Source of the DNA: Streptomyces silvae
Lineage (GTDB): Bacteria > Actinomycetota > Actinomycetes > Streptomycetales > Streptomycetaceae
DNA: 52,975 bases
Direction: 5' to 3'
NCBI RefSeq assembly: GCF_016745505.1
Contig: NZ_JAERUC010000173.1
Span: 1-52,975 of the forward strand
Shown: positions 1 to 7,215 of the stretch, in pieces
Position numbering within the stretch: the stretch's first letter is position 1
How the letters are laid out: each line of letters opens with the position of its first letter
Position numbers and translations under genes: made by a program
The notes under the pieces: model-generated
Told to the model about the DNA's origin: nothing
Databases searched by the model: none
What the model saw: the letters and a program-made list of their open reading frames with translations, nothing else

Positions 1-65
1 TCTCCGCGTACGGCTTCGAGGACTACACCCGGATCAAGCATGTCATGACGTCGCTCGACGACTGA
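1..65 (+). CDS. C-terminal tail of an unidentified protein (partial)
   Basis: The reading frame that starts at base 3 stays open to TGA at 63-65 and ends ...YTRIKHVMTSLDD. Only the last 20 residues are inside the window, so no family can be assigned. Codon third positions are mostly G or C, as expected for a real Streptomyces gene. About 120 nt separate it from the HIT gene downstream. Confidence 0.6.
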   Translation, partial: SAYGFEDYTRIKHVMTSLDD

Positions 66-185
66 CCGGCGCCCCGAGCCCGGCCCGGAACACCCCGGGC
101 CGGGTGGCGGGCCCGCCCGGGCCCGGTGCCGCGGTACCGGTCATCTCCCGTGCCCCAGCGCTGAGATGGGCCTACGATCCGGTCC

Positions 186-650
186 ATGACGGCACCCGAC
201 TGCTATGCGTGCGGCAGAGAAGCAGAGTTCGGCACACTCCCACCGCGCGAGCGCGTCGCGTTCGACGCACACTGGCGCGTGGCCCATGCCTTCGACACGG
301 CGCTGCCCGGCTGGCTGGTGCTCCTGCCCCGCCGCCATGTCACGGCCGTTCACGACCTCACCGACGCCGAGGCCGCGGCGCTCGGGTCATGGCAGGTGAG
401 ACTCTCCCGGGCCCTGCGGAGCGTGACCGGCTGCGTCAAGACCTACGTCGTCCAGTTCGCCGAGGCCGAGGGTTTCGCCCACGCGCACTTCCACATCGTG
501 CCGCGTACGGCCGACCTGCCTCCCGAGCGGCGGGGGGCGGGGATCTTCGGGCTCCTCGGCCGTCCGGAGTCCGAGCGGGTCACGGCCGACCGGGCGGACC
601 AGCTGGCACGCTCTCTCCGCGACCGGCTCGGTGAGAGCCCGTTGCACTAG
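186..650 (+). CDS. HIT family protein (histidine-triad nucleotide-binding/hydrolase)
   Basis: A 154-aa protein with the histidine-triad signature HAHFH at H99, H101 and H103 (HxHxHxx). HIT proteins bind nucleotides in the cytoplasm and hydrolyse or transfer nucleoside phosphoramidates or dinucleoside polyphosphates; the histidine triad forms the active site. An N-terminal CYACG motif (C6, C9) could be half of a metal site. Length is typical of the family. Its end overlaps the longest possible frame of the next gene, so the two are probably co-transcribed. The substrate cannot be told from sequence. Confidence 0.9.
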   Translation: MTAPDCYACGREAEFGTLPPRERVAFDAHWRVAHAFDTALPGWLVLLPRRHVTAVHDLTDAEAAALGSWQVRLSRALRSVTGCVKTYVVQFAEAEGFAHAHFHIVPRTADLPPERRGAGIFGLLGRPESERVTADRADQLARSLRDRLGESPLH

Positions 651-660
651 CGTGGGCGGG

Positions 661-1317
661 GTGGATCTCTTCTCACGCTCGTGGACAGCGTTGCGTACGG
701 CGGTCGCCGAACTCCCGGACGCCGACTTCGCGAAGCCGTCAGGCTGCGCCGGATGGCTCGTACAGGACCTCGTGTGTCATCTGGTCATCGATGCCCAGGA
801 CGTCCTGATCACCCTCGCGACCCCCGCGGGGACGGAACCCACCCGCGACGCGGCGACCTACTGGGACGTCAGCCGGACACCGCCGAGCGGGGACGATCCC
901 CTCGACGCCCTGACGGTCCGGCTGGCCGCCGCGTACGAGGAGCCCGACCTGCTGAAGTTCCACCTGGACGACGTGGGTTCCGCCGCCGGCCGCGCCGCCG
1001 CCCTCGCCACCCCGGACCTCCGGGTCGGCACCCGCGGCGAGGTCCTGACGGTGGCCGACTACCTCACCACGTACGTCCTGGAGTGGACGCTGCACCACCT
1101 CGATCTGACCGCCTTCCTCCCCGACGCCCCGGGAGCCCCCGAGGAGACGCTCGCCCGGTCCCGCCGGCTGCTGGAGGAGATCGCCGGGACCGCGTTCCCC
1201 GCGTCGCTCTCCGACAAGGACGCGCTCCTGGTCGGCACCGGACGGCGTCCCCCGACGGGCGCGGAGCGGGCCGAACTCGGCGCACTGGCCGCGCGACTGC
1301 CCTACGTCCTCGGCTAG
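661..1317 (+). CDS. Mycothiol-dependent maleylpyruvate isomerase-like protein
   Basis: 218 aa from the chosen GTG (VDLFSRSWTALRTAV). Earlier in-frame GTG codons at 631 and 652 exist, but 661 gives the usual N-terminus and avoids overlapping the HIT gene. The N-terminal half has the DinB-like helical-bundle pattern of the maleylpyruvate isomerase N-terminal family (CAGWLVQDLVCHLV, later EWTLHHLDL), with histidines that could bind metal. Relatives use mycothiol for isomerisation or thiol transfer. No aromatic ring-cleavage genes are adjacent, so the substrate is unknown. Confidence 0.75.
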   Translation: MDLFSRSWTALRTAVAELPDADFAKPSGCAGWLVQDLVCHLVIDAQDVLITLATPAGTEPTRDAATYWDVSRTPPSGDDPLDALTVRLAAAYEEPDLLKFHLDDVGSAAGRAAALATPDLRVGTRGEVLTVADYLTTYVLEWTLHHLDLTAFLPDAPGAPEETLARSRRLLEEIAGTAFPASLSDKDALLVGTGRRPPTGAERAELGALAARLPYVLG

Positions 1318-1348
1318 CCGCCCGGCCGCCCGATGACAGGATGGGGCC

Positions 1349-1876
1349 GTGCTCATCGTCATCGGCGGACTGTCTGGAACCGGCAAGACCACGCTCGCAC
1401 GCCTGCTGGCCGCGCGGACCGGCGCGGTCCACCTGCGGATCGACACCATCGAGCAGGCCGTCGTCCGCTCCGGCCTGGCCCGCCGCCCCCTCGGTCCGGT
1501 CGGATACGTCGTGGGGTACGCCCTGGCCGGTGACCACCTCCGGCAGGGGCTCACCGTGATCGCGGAATCCGTGAACCCGCTCGCCGTCACCCGGGACAGC
1601 TGGCGCACCGTGGCGACGGAAGCAGCCGTCCCGCTCGCCGAGGTCGAGGTGATCTGCTCGGACCGGGACGAGCACAGGCACCGGGTGACCTCACGGTCCG
1701 TCGACATCCCCGGTCTGACCCCGCCCGACTGGCAGCAGGTCCTCGACCACGCCTACGAACCATGGGACCGGGACCACCTCGTCCTCGACACCGCCGGGCA
1801 GGAGCCGCAGGAGTCGCTGGCCTCACTCCTGCACCACCTCGGACACCAGGCGGCTCCGGAGGGCTCCGAGGGGTGA
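1349..1876 (+). CDS. P-loop AAA/kinase-like ATPase
   Basis: 175 aa starting at GTG. The N-terminus is a near-perfect Walker A loop, GLSGTGKTT (residues 7-15), directly after a hydrophobic beta strand. This is the layout of small stand-alone kinases of the gluconokinase/chloramphenicol-phosphotransferase type. A second strand, LTVIAESVNPL, suits the Walker B region. The C-terminus (VDIPGLTPPDWQQV) resembles the lid part of small-molecule kinases. The phosphate acceptor cannot be predicted. It lies 31 nt after the preceding gene on the same strand. Confidence 0.75.
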   Translation: MLIVIGGLSGTGKTTLARLLAARTGAVHLRIDTIEQAVVRSGLARRPLGPVGYVVGYALAGDHLRQGLTVIAESVNPLAVTRDSWRTVATEAAVPLAEVEVICSDRDEHRHRVTSRSVDIPGLTPPDWQQVLDHAYEPWDRDHLVLDTAGQEPQESLASLLHHLGHQAAPEGSEG

Positions 1877-2024
1877 CACCGGCGGCAGGCGGGCCCGGGG
1901 TTCAGGATTCGGGGCCGCCGGCAAGGCATGCTGGTCGCCGTGACCACGGCGCTCTCCGTGGGCTCGCTGCGGTGCCGGACCAGGGGCGAGCGATGTCCGC
2001 CCCGTGACGGGCGAAGGGAACCAG

Positions 2025-2543
2025 ATGGCGGACGACCGGCGGCCGGGACCGCCGTCCGAAACGGCCACGGGCACGCTGGTGGACCGGCTCAAGGAGCGCA
2101 TTTACGCGACGATCACGATGATCGCCGTGGTCGTCGGCCTCTCCTTGGGCGAGGCCGGCACCCCAGGCGCCCTGGCCACGGTCCTGACGACCGCGCTGGG
2201 ACTGTGGCTCGCGGCGCTGGTCGCCGACCAGCAGGCGCACCGCACGGTGCACGGCCACCTCGCCACCGGCCACGACCTGCGCCGCATGCTGTACGTCAGC
2301 AGTCCGCTGCTGTCCTGCGCGCTGGGCCCCGGCGTGATGATCGCCCTCGCCGCCCTGGACGTCATGTCGCTGTCCACCGCGCTGATGACGGCGGCCGGCG
2401 TGGGTGTCGCCTCGCTCTTCGTCTGGGGCTGCGCGGGAGGGCTCCGGATGGGAGGCGGCGTCCTCCTCGCGGTGCTGGCCGGGCTGGCCGACGCCGTGAT
2501 CGGCGTCGCGGTCGCCCTGGTGAAGACGGCCGCCGGGCACTGA
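2025..2543 (+). CDS. Small integral membrane protein of unknown function
   Basis: 172 aa from ATG at 2025, preceded by a purine-rich GAAGGGAA ribosome-binding sequence; a GTG at 2004 is in frame but has no such sequence. After about 20 polar residues there are roughly four to five hydrophobic segments (ITMIAVVVGLSLG, LTTALGLWLAALVA, a Gly/Ala/Leu-rich pair in the middle, and VLLAVLAGLADAVIGVAVAL). No catalytic motif is seen. It is followed by a terminator-like hairpin and is probably the last gene of the plus-strand run. Confidence 0.7.
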   Translation: MADDRRPGPPSETATGTLVDRLKERIYATITMIAVVVGLSLGEAGTPGALATVLTTALGLWLAALVADQQAHRTVHGHLATGHDLRRMLYVSSPLLSCALGPGVMIALAALDVMSLSTALMTAAGVGVASLFVWGCAGGLRMGGGVLLAVLAGLADAVIGVAVALVKTAAGH

Positions 2544-2567
2544 CGCACGGGAGGGCCGCCCCCGTAC

Positions 2568-2592
2568 AGCGGGTCCCGCCCCGGGACCCGCT
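2568..2592. terminator. Hairpin between convergent genes
   Basis: A perfect 10-bp inverted repeat, AGCGGGTCCC and GGGACCCGCT, around a 5-nt loop. It lies between the stop of the membrane-protein gene (plus) and the stop of the malY-like gene (minus), and could terminate transcription from both sides. There is no U-tract, as is usual in Streptomyces. Confidence 0.6.
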
Positions 2593-2596
2593 GCCC

Positions 2597-3808
2597 CTAG
2601 CCCTCCCGGACGAGCCGGTGCAGCGCGCGTACCAGCGCCTCGATCCCCGTGACCGCCTTGGACCGGGGGCAGCCGACGTTGAGCCGGACCCGCCCCGGGG
2701 AGCCGTAGGCCGCACCCGGCATGATGGCCACCTTCTCCACCTCGACGAGTTCGCGCTGCAACGCGTCGTCGTCGACGCCGAGCGGCCGCAGGTCGATCCA
2801 GGCCAGGTACCCCGCCTGCGGAGGCTCCCAGCCGAGCTCGGGGAACTCCTCGCGCAGCCGGCCGGCGACCATCGCGAGGTTGCCCGCGAGGTACCTACGC
2901 AGGGCGTCCAGCCAGGGCGCCCCGTCCCGGTACGCCGCGATGTGCCCGACCAGCGACAGCACGGCGGGCGAGGAGAGACCGTCGGCCTCCTTGAGCTGCC
3001 TCAGATAGGCCTCGCGCGACGCGGGATCACCGATGATCCCGTAACTTCCCGTCAGCGCCGGGATGTTGAACGACTTGGACGCCGAGGTGATCACGGCCCA
3101 CCGGCCCTCGCCGGCGTGCCGGACCCAGGGGCGGTGGACGTACGGGGGATGGGCCAGGTCCGCGTGGATCTCGTCGCTGATGACGGCCACCCCGTGCAGC
3201 GCGCACAGCCGCGCCATCCGGTCCAGCTCGTCCCCGGACCAGACCCTGCCCGTCGGGTTGTGCGGCGAGCAGAGCAGCAGGACCGCCGTGTCGGGCAGCG
3301 CCAGCAGCCGCTCCAGCTCCGTCCAGTCGTCGAGCGGGCACTCCAGGAGCCGACGCCCGTGGGCCGCCACGGTCTTCGGGAACGCGTCGTACATGGGGGT
3401 GTGGGCGACCACCCCGTCACCGGGGCCGGACCACAGCCGGAGCAGCTGCGACAGCTGGTAGACCACGGAAGGCGCGTAGACGACCGACCCGGGATCTACG
3501 GCCGTCGCGTGCCGGGTCGCGTACCAGTGGACGATCGCGGAGAGGAAGTCGTCCTGCCGCCACCGCGAGTAGCCGAGCACACCGTGGTCCAGCCGGCCGC
3601 GGAGCCCCGCGACGACCTCCGGGGCGGTCTCGAAGTCCATGTCGGAGATCGTGAACGGCAGCAGATCCGGCACGCCGAAGCGGTCCTCGACGTAGTCCCA
3701 CTGCGTGCACCAGGTGCCGCGCCGGTCCACCACGGTGTCGAAGCCGTACGGATCCGGCGCCGCCGTCCCGGGGGCCGCGGGCACAGGGCCGGGGGAGAGG
3801 GAGTCCAT
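2597..3808 (-). CDS. malY: MalY/PatB-type PLP-dependent C-S lyase/aminotransferase
   Basis: 403 aa, fold-type I PLP enzyme. The Schiff-base lysine is K245 in SASKSFNIPAL, the MalY/PatB form of the motif. CSPHNPTGRVW and SDEIHADL supply the Asn and Asp that contact the cofactor, and the N-terminal WCTQWDYV..PFTISDMDF block is typical of this group. Family members cleave cystathionine or cysteine conjugates (beta-C-S lyase); in E. coli MalY also interferes with MalT. The start codon is 2 nt downstream of the stop of the PTS permease gene, so the two form a malX-malY operon. No malT or malI gene lies nearby. Confidence 0.88.
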   Translation of the reverse strand: MDSLSPGPVPAAPGTAAPDPYGFDTVVDRRGTWCTQWDYVEDRFGVPDLLPFTISDMDFETAPEVVAGLRGRLDHGVLGYSRWRQDDFLSAIVHWYATRHATAVDPGSVVYAPSVVYQLSQLLRLWSGPGDGVVAHTPMYDAFPKTVAAHGRRLLECPLDDWTELERLLALPDTAVLLLCSPHNPTGRVWSGDELDRMARLCALHGVAVISDEIHADLAHPPYVHRPWVRHAGEGRWAVITSASKSFNIPALTGSYGIIGDPASREAYLRQLKEADGLSSPAVLSLVGHIAAYRDGAPWLDALRRYLAGNLAMVAGRLREEFPELGWEPPQAGYLAWIDLRPLGVDDDALQRELVEVEKVAIMPGAAYGSPGRVRLNVGCPRSKAVTGIEALVRALHRLVREG

Positions 3809-3810
3809 GG

Positions 3811-5424
3811 TCAGCCCACCGGGATCATGGTGGCGATGGCGTCCTTCACCGACTGGACCTGCGGCCCGATGATGACCTGCACGGTGTGGCCGTCGAGCTT
3901 GATCACGCCCACGGCGCCGAGCTTCTTCAGCCGCGCCTCGTCCACCCGCGCCGCGTCCTCCACCGTCATGCGCAGCCGGGTGATGCAGTTGTCCAGGGTC
4001 CGGATGTTGCCGGCGCCGCCGATCGCGTCGAGGATCGCGACGGCGTCGTACTTCCCCGCGACCAGCTCACGCGCGGGCTCGGCCGTGTCCGGGGAGGGGG
4101 ATGCGTCGTCCGCGTCGTCCGGCTCCGCGTCGTCCGGCTCCTCGTCGCGGCCCGGGGTCCTGAGATCGAAGCGGGTGATCGCCCAGCGGAACAGGAAGTA
4201 GTACACGGCGAACCACACCGCCGCGATCACCGGCACCAGGTACCACTTGGTCGTCGTCCCCTGGAGGACGCCGAAGACCAGCCAGTCGATGACGTTGCCG
4301 TCCGTGTTACCGATGAAGACGCCGAGCACTGCGGCCGTGAGGAAGCCGAGTCCCACCAGGACCGCGTGGATGGCGTACAGCCACGGCGCGACGAAGAGGA
4401 ACAGGAACTCCAGCGGCTCCGTGATGCCACCGACCACGCAGGCCACCACACCGGACACCAGCAGGGCCTTGATCTCGGGGCGCATCTCCCGCTTCGCGCA
4501 GTGGTACATCGCCAGCGCGGCGCCCGGGAGACCCCCCAGGTAGGACGCCATCTTGCCCTGGGAGAGGAAGTGCGTCGCCTCGGTGACCTCGCCGTTCGGG
4601 GCACCGGCGCAGTCCAGGTGCGCGTAGAAGAGGTTCAGGGCGCCGGAGACGTGGTCGCCGCACACGGCGCCCGAACCGCCGACGTCGGTGAACCGGAACA
4701 TCGCCACCAGGATGTGGTGCAGCCCGATCGGCCGCAGCAGCACCTCTCCCATGCCGAAGAAGAACGGCCCGAAGACCCCGGTGTGCCCGATGCCCCGGCC
4801 CACGGCGGTGATCCAGCCGTTGAAGGTCGGCCACACCAGCGGGATGAGCAGACCGAGCACGCTCAGCACGAGGGCGGAGACGATCGGGACGAAGCGGAGC
4901 CCCCCGAAGAAGGCCAGAGCGTCAGGCATCCGCTGCGTACGAAAGCGCTGGTGGAGGAGGCTGACAACGATGCCAACGGCCACGGCTCCGAGGAGTCCCG
5001 TATCGATGGACTGCACGCCGAGCACGTCCGCTATGCCGTAGTGCTCGATCGCGGACGCGTCCTCGAAGTCGACACCCTTCGCGGTGAGGAAGAAGTTGAC
5101 CGCGAGGTTCATGGCGGCGAAGCCGACGAAACCCGAGAAGGCGGCCACTCCCTTGTCCTCGCGGGCGAGGCCGAGCGGAATCGCCATCGCGAAGAGGACG
5201 GGCAGGAAGGTGAAGGCCACCAGCCCCGTGTTGGCCATCCAGGTGAAGACGAGGTGGAAGCCCTCGGACTTCAGGAACGGCAGGTTGTCGGTGACGGCCT
5301 CACTGGAGAGCGAGGAGCCGATGCCCAGCATGATCCCGCAGAACGCGAGCAGGGCCACCGGGAGCATGAACGTCTTGCCGAGCCCCTGGAGGAACTCCCA
5401 GAGTGCGGCTTTGGTCTTCTGCAT
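3811..5424 (-). CDS. malX: PTS glucose/maltose-type EIICB permease (MalX-like)
   Basis: 537 aa from ATG at 5424 (MQKTKAALWEFLQGLGKTFM), the canonical EIIC N-terminus; the frame extends further upstream but that part is low-complexity and unlike the family. Roughly ten membrane segments form the EIIC domain (about 1-430), including GITEPLEFLFLF and the HLDCAG region. An acidic linker rich in D/E/P follows. The C-terminal EIIB domain carries the phosphorylated cysteine C480 in DNCITRLR. No EIIA, HPr or EI gene is in the window, so phosphate must come from PTS proteins encoded elsewhere. It is the first gene of the malX-malY operon. Confidence 0.9.
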   Translation of the reverse strand: MQKTKAALWEFLQGLGKTFMLPVALLAFCGIMLGIGSSLSSEAVTDNLPFLKSEGFHLVFTWMANTGLVAFTFLPVLFAMAIPLGLAREDKGVAAFSGFVGFAAMNLAVNFFLTAKGVDFEDASAIEHYGIADVLGVQSIDTGLLGAVAVGIVVSLLHQRFRTQRMPDALAFFGGLRFVPIVSALVLSVLGLLIPLVWPTFNGWITAVGRGIGHTGVFGPFFFGMGEVLLRPIGLHHILVAMFRFTDVGGSGAVCGDHVSGALNLFYAHLDCAGAPNGEVTEATHFLSQGKMASYLGGLPGAALAMYHCAKREMRPEIKALLVSGVVACVVGGITEPLEFLFLFVAPWLYAIHAVLVGLGFLTAAVLGVFIGNTDGNVIDWLVFGVLQGTTTKWYLVPVIAAVWFAVYYFLFRWAITRFDLRTPGRDEEPDDAEPDDADDASPSPDTAEPARELVAGKYDAVAILDAIGGAGNIRTLDNCITRLRMTVEDAARVDEARLKKLGAVGVIKLDGHTVQVIIGPQVQSVKDAIATMIPVG

Positions 5425-5826
5425 GTGTACGGAACTTTCGAGCCTGGGGGGATGGACCCGGGCGCTCGCCGTGGCGACGCGGGGACCCACGGGTGATCGA
5501 GCGGCGGAGGTACGACGCGGGGGTCGGGGGCCGTCCTCGCGCGACACACCTGGGGATCGCCCGGTGAGCAGCGCCAGGTGTGGCCGTTCCGCCGAACGGA
5601 TCACATCACAGCGGGTCGACGGCTGTCCATGGAGGCCCGGGCGGCGGTCCGTTCCGGGAGGGGCCGGGCGCGCGGAGTGAACCGACCGTCGCGTACTGTG
5701 ACGTACGCCACTCTTCCTGGTTCCCGACGGGTGTTTGCCGACGCGTCGGTGGGTAAGGGGCTCTGTGGCCGCCGGGGCCGACAATCCGGTGGATAGTGTG
5801 CGAAAACTACCGACTCAGGAGGTTCG
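5425..5826. promoter_or_regulatory. 402-nt divergent intergenic region upstream of malX and bL37
   Basis: There is no convincing gene here. It must hold the promoters for malX (minus) and bL37 (plus). Two symmetrical elements are visible: CCGTTC-CGCC-GAACGG at 5584-5599, a candidate operator for the PTS operon, and the 12-bp palindrome CCGACGCGTCGG at 5738-5749. I could not assign -35/-10 pairs with confidence. A SigB, WhiB or other activator site is not evident. Confidence 0.4.
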
Positions 5827-5904
5827 ATGTCCTCGAAGCGACGTCGCAAGAAGAAGGCCCGCCGCAAGAACGGCGCGAACCACGGTAGCCGTCCGCAGAC
5901 CTGA
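5827..5904 (+). CDS. 50S ribosomal protein bL37 (25 aa)
   Basis: A tiny, extremely basic protein that begins MSSKRRRKKKARRKNGANHG and ends SRPQT. It matches the actinobacterial bL37 pattern (Arg/Lys stretch, then KxGANHGxRP), a small protein first recognised in mycobacterial ribosome structures. A near-perfect Shine-Dalgarno AGGAGG at 5817-5822 precedes the ATG by 4 nt, which strongly supports translation. A terminator hairpin follows 18 nt after the stop. Automated gene finders often miss it because of its length. It lies next to the zinc-free ribosomal paralogues but has no visible metal operator. Confidence 0.88.
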   Translation: MSSKRRRKKKARRKNGANHGSRPQT

Positions 5905-5922
5905 GGACGCACGCCGACAGGA

Positions 5923-5950
5923 CCGGGGGATGGCGGACGCCATCCCCCGG
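5923..5950. terminator. Strong hairpin terminator downstream of bL37
   Basis: A perfect 12-bp inverted repeat, CCGGGGGATGGC and GCCATCCCCCGG, with a 4-nt GGAC loop. It sits between the stop of bL37 (plus) and the stop of the DUF2470 gene (minus) and probably works in both directions. Confidence 0.8.
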
Positions 5951-6001
5951 ACGTGTTTCCGGCGCCGCCGGGCCGCGCCGTGGCAGGCGCGGCCCCACGC
6001 G

Positions 6002-6709
6002 TCAGGTGAGCAGCTGATTGCGGTGGGAGGCGCGGCGGGCGGCGGCCAGCAGGGCGTGGATCTGCGGGCCGGCCTGGTCGAGCCGGGCCACGGGCTTCGC
6101 GAACGGCAGGCGCGCATCGCGGTGGGTGCGGGGGTACTCCAGGCGCAGCGTCACCCCGTAGCGGTCCATCGCCAGCGGGAGGACGCGGGTCACCCCCTTC
6201 TCCGGCTGTGGCTGCACGAGGCGCAGCAGCAGCGGGACGAGCTCCTCGTGGTCGTCCACGAGATGGGTCAGCATCGACGCCTCGCTCGTGGCGACCGGGT
6301 CGGGGACTGTGTCCTGCAGCGTGTCCAGCGTGACGAACGCGCGGCCCCTGTGGTCCTCGAAGACCGCCTGGCCGAACTCCATGCAGGTGCTCTCGGCGGC
6401 GTCCGTGCTGTACGGCGCCGACAGCAGGCCGGTCACCGTGACGCGGGCGCGCGTGCGGTCCCGTACGGGCGTGGGTGCGATGTCGGTGAACTCCAGCCGG
6501 ACGGGGATGCGCGGCCCCGGCTGCGGGGAGCCGGCCTCGGACGGTTCGTGCAGGTGGATGTGGCCCATCGCGGCCGTGCCGTCGAGGCGGTGGACCTCGA
6601 CCGGGTCGAGCCCATCGCTCACCACAGTCATCGAATGGGCTGCGGTCAGGATGGACAGCACGCGTTCGGCGGGGGTGGGCTGTGTGACGCGGGAGTTGAA
6701 AGGACGCAT
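6002..6709 (-). CDS. DUF2470 domain protein under an iron box
   Basis: 235 aa. The first half (TPAERVLSILTAAHSMTVV) and the C-terminal DUF2470 part (MLTHLVDDHEELVPLLLRL ... LAMDRYGVTLRLEYPRTH) match a family related to heme-oxygenase-associated and pyridoxamine-oxidase-like split-barrel proteins. In actinobacteria these often belong to iron-responsive regulons. A DmdR/IdeR-type iron box lies 47 nt upstream, so expression should rise in iron starvation. A GGAGA ribosome-binding sequence precedes the ATG. The biochemical role is unknown; a link to haem or siderophore iron handling is inferred only from regulation. Confidence 0.82.
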   Translation of the reverse strand: MRPFNSRVTQPTPAERVLSILTAAHSMTVVSDGLDPVEVHRLDGTAAMGHIHLHEPSEAGSPQPGPRIPVRLEFTDIAPTPVRDRTRARVTVTGLLSAPYSTDAAESTCMEFGQAVFEDHRGRAFVTLDTLQDTVPDPVATSEASMLTHLVDDHEELVPLLLRLVQPQPEKGVTRVLPLAMDRYGVTLRLEYPRTHRDARLPFAKPVARLDQAGPQIHALLAAARRASHRNQLLT

Positions 6710-6755
6710 CCAAGTTCTCCAGAGGAGCGGGCGGGGGAGACCTCATTGCAGTTAC

Positions 6756-6774
6756 TTAGGTATGCCTAACCTAA
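6756..6774. promoter_or_regulatory. DmdR1/IdeR iron box
   Basis: TTAGGTATGCCTAACCTAA differs from the IdeR/DmdR1 consensus (TTAGGTTAGSCTAACCTAA) at only two positions and keeps both TTAGG/CCTAA halves. It lies 47 nt upstream of the DUF2470 start codon, in promoter position. Fe(II)-bound DmdR would repress the gene under iron sufficiency. Confidence 0.85.
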
Positions 6775-6872
6775 CCCATGGGGCGGGAATCGGGTAGCGC
6801 CGCACACACCCGATGCGCGTTCGAGTGCGCGGACGGACAGGAGGGAGCGGCCCGCCCCCGGGTACACGGACG

Positions 6873-6895
6873 CCCCGGGACCGGGCCGCCCGGGG
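6873..6895. terminator. Candidate terminator downstream of the zinc-free ribosomal operon
   Basis: A 7-bp inverted repeat, CCCCGGG and CCCGGGG, with a 9-nt loop in a very GC-rich stretch about 50 nt after the rpsR stop on the minus strand. The surrounding G/C richness makes chance repeats likely, so support is moderate. Confidence 0.4.
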
Positions 6896-6943
6896 AGGGG
6901 CGAGCCGGGCCGGGGGCTTCCCTGAACGGCCGTCAGCGGTGCC

Positions 6944-7186
6944 TCACTTGCCTGAACGGGAGTACGGGAGCAGCGCCATCTCCCGCGCGTTCTTCACCGC
7001 GGCGGCGACCTGCCGCTGCTGCCGCGCCGTGATGCGGGTGACCCGGCGGCTGCGGATCTTCCCGCGGTCGGAGATGAACTGCCGCAGCAGATCGGTGTCC
7101 TTGTAGTCGACGTACGTGATCCTCGCGGCGTCGAGCGGGTTCGGGCGGGGCTTCTGGGGTTTCCGGACGTCCTGGCGGCGTGCCAT
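6944..7186 (-). CDS. rpsR: 30S ribosomal protein S18, zinc-free paralogue
   Basis: 80 aa (MARRQDVRKPQKPRPNPLDA...), with the S18 core YVDYKDTDLLRQFISDRGKI and RRVTRITARQQRQVAAAVKN. There are no cysteines, which marks the C-minus form that replaces the zinc-binding protein in zinc starvation. GGAGGA lies 6 nt before the ATG; the longer frame to 7267 is not needed. It is the last gene of the minus-strand rpmG-rpmE-cobW-rpsR arm, 29 nt after the CobW-like gene. Confidence 0.92.
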   Translation of the reverse strand: MARRQDVRKPQKPRPNPLDAARITYVDYKDTDLLRQFISDRGKIRSRRVTRITARQQRQVAAAVKNAREMALLPYSRSGK

Positions 7187-7215
7187 CGGTTCTCCTCCGA
7201 AGTCGTGGGGGTCGG

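Noticed and set aside
1928..4201. A 757-aa plus-strand open frame across the membrane protein and malY genes
   Set aside because: It is antisense or out of frame to well-supported genes, is Arg/Pro/Gly-rich and low in complexity, and matches no family. Such long shadows are common at this GC content.
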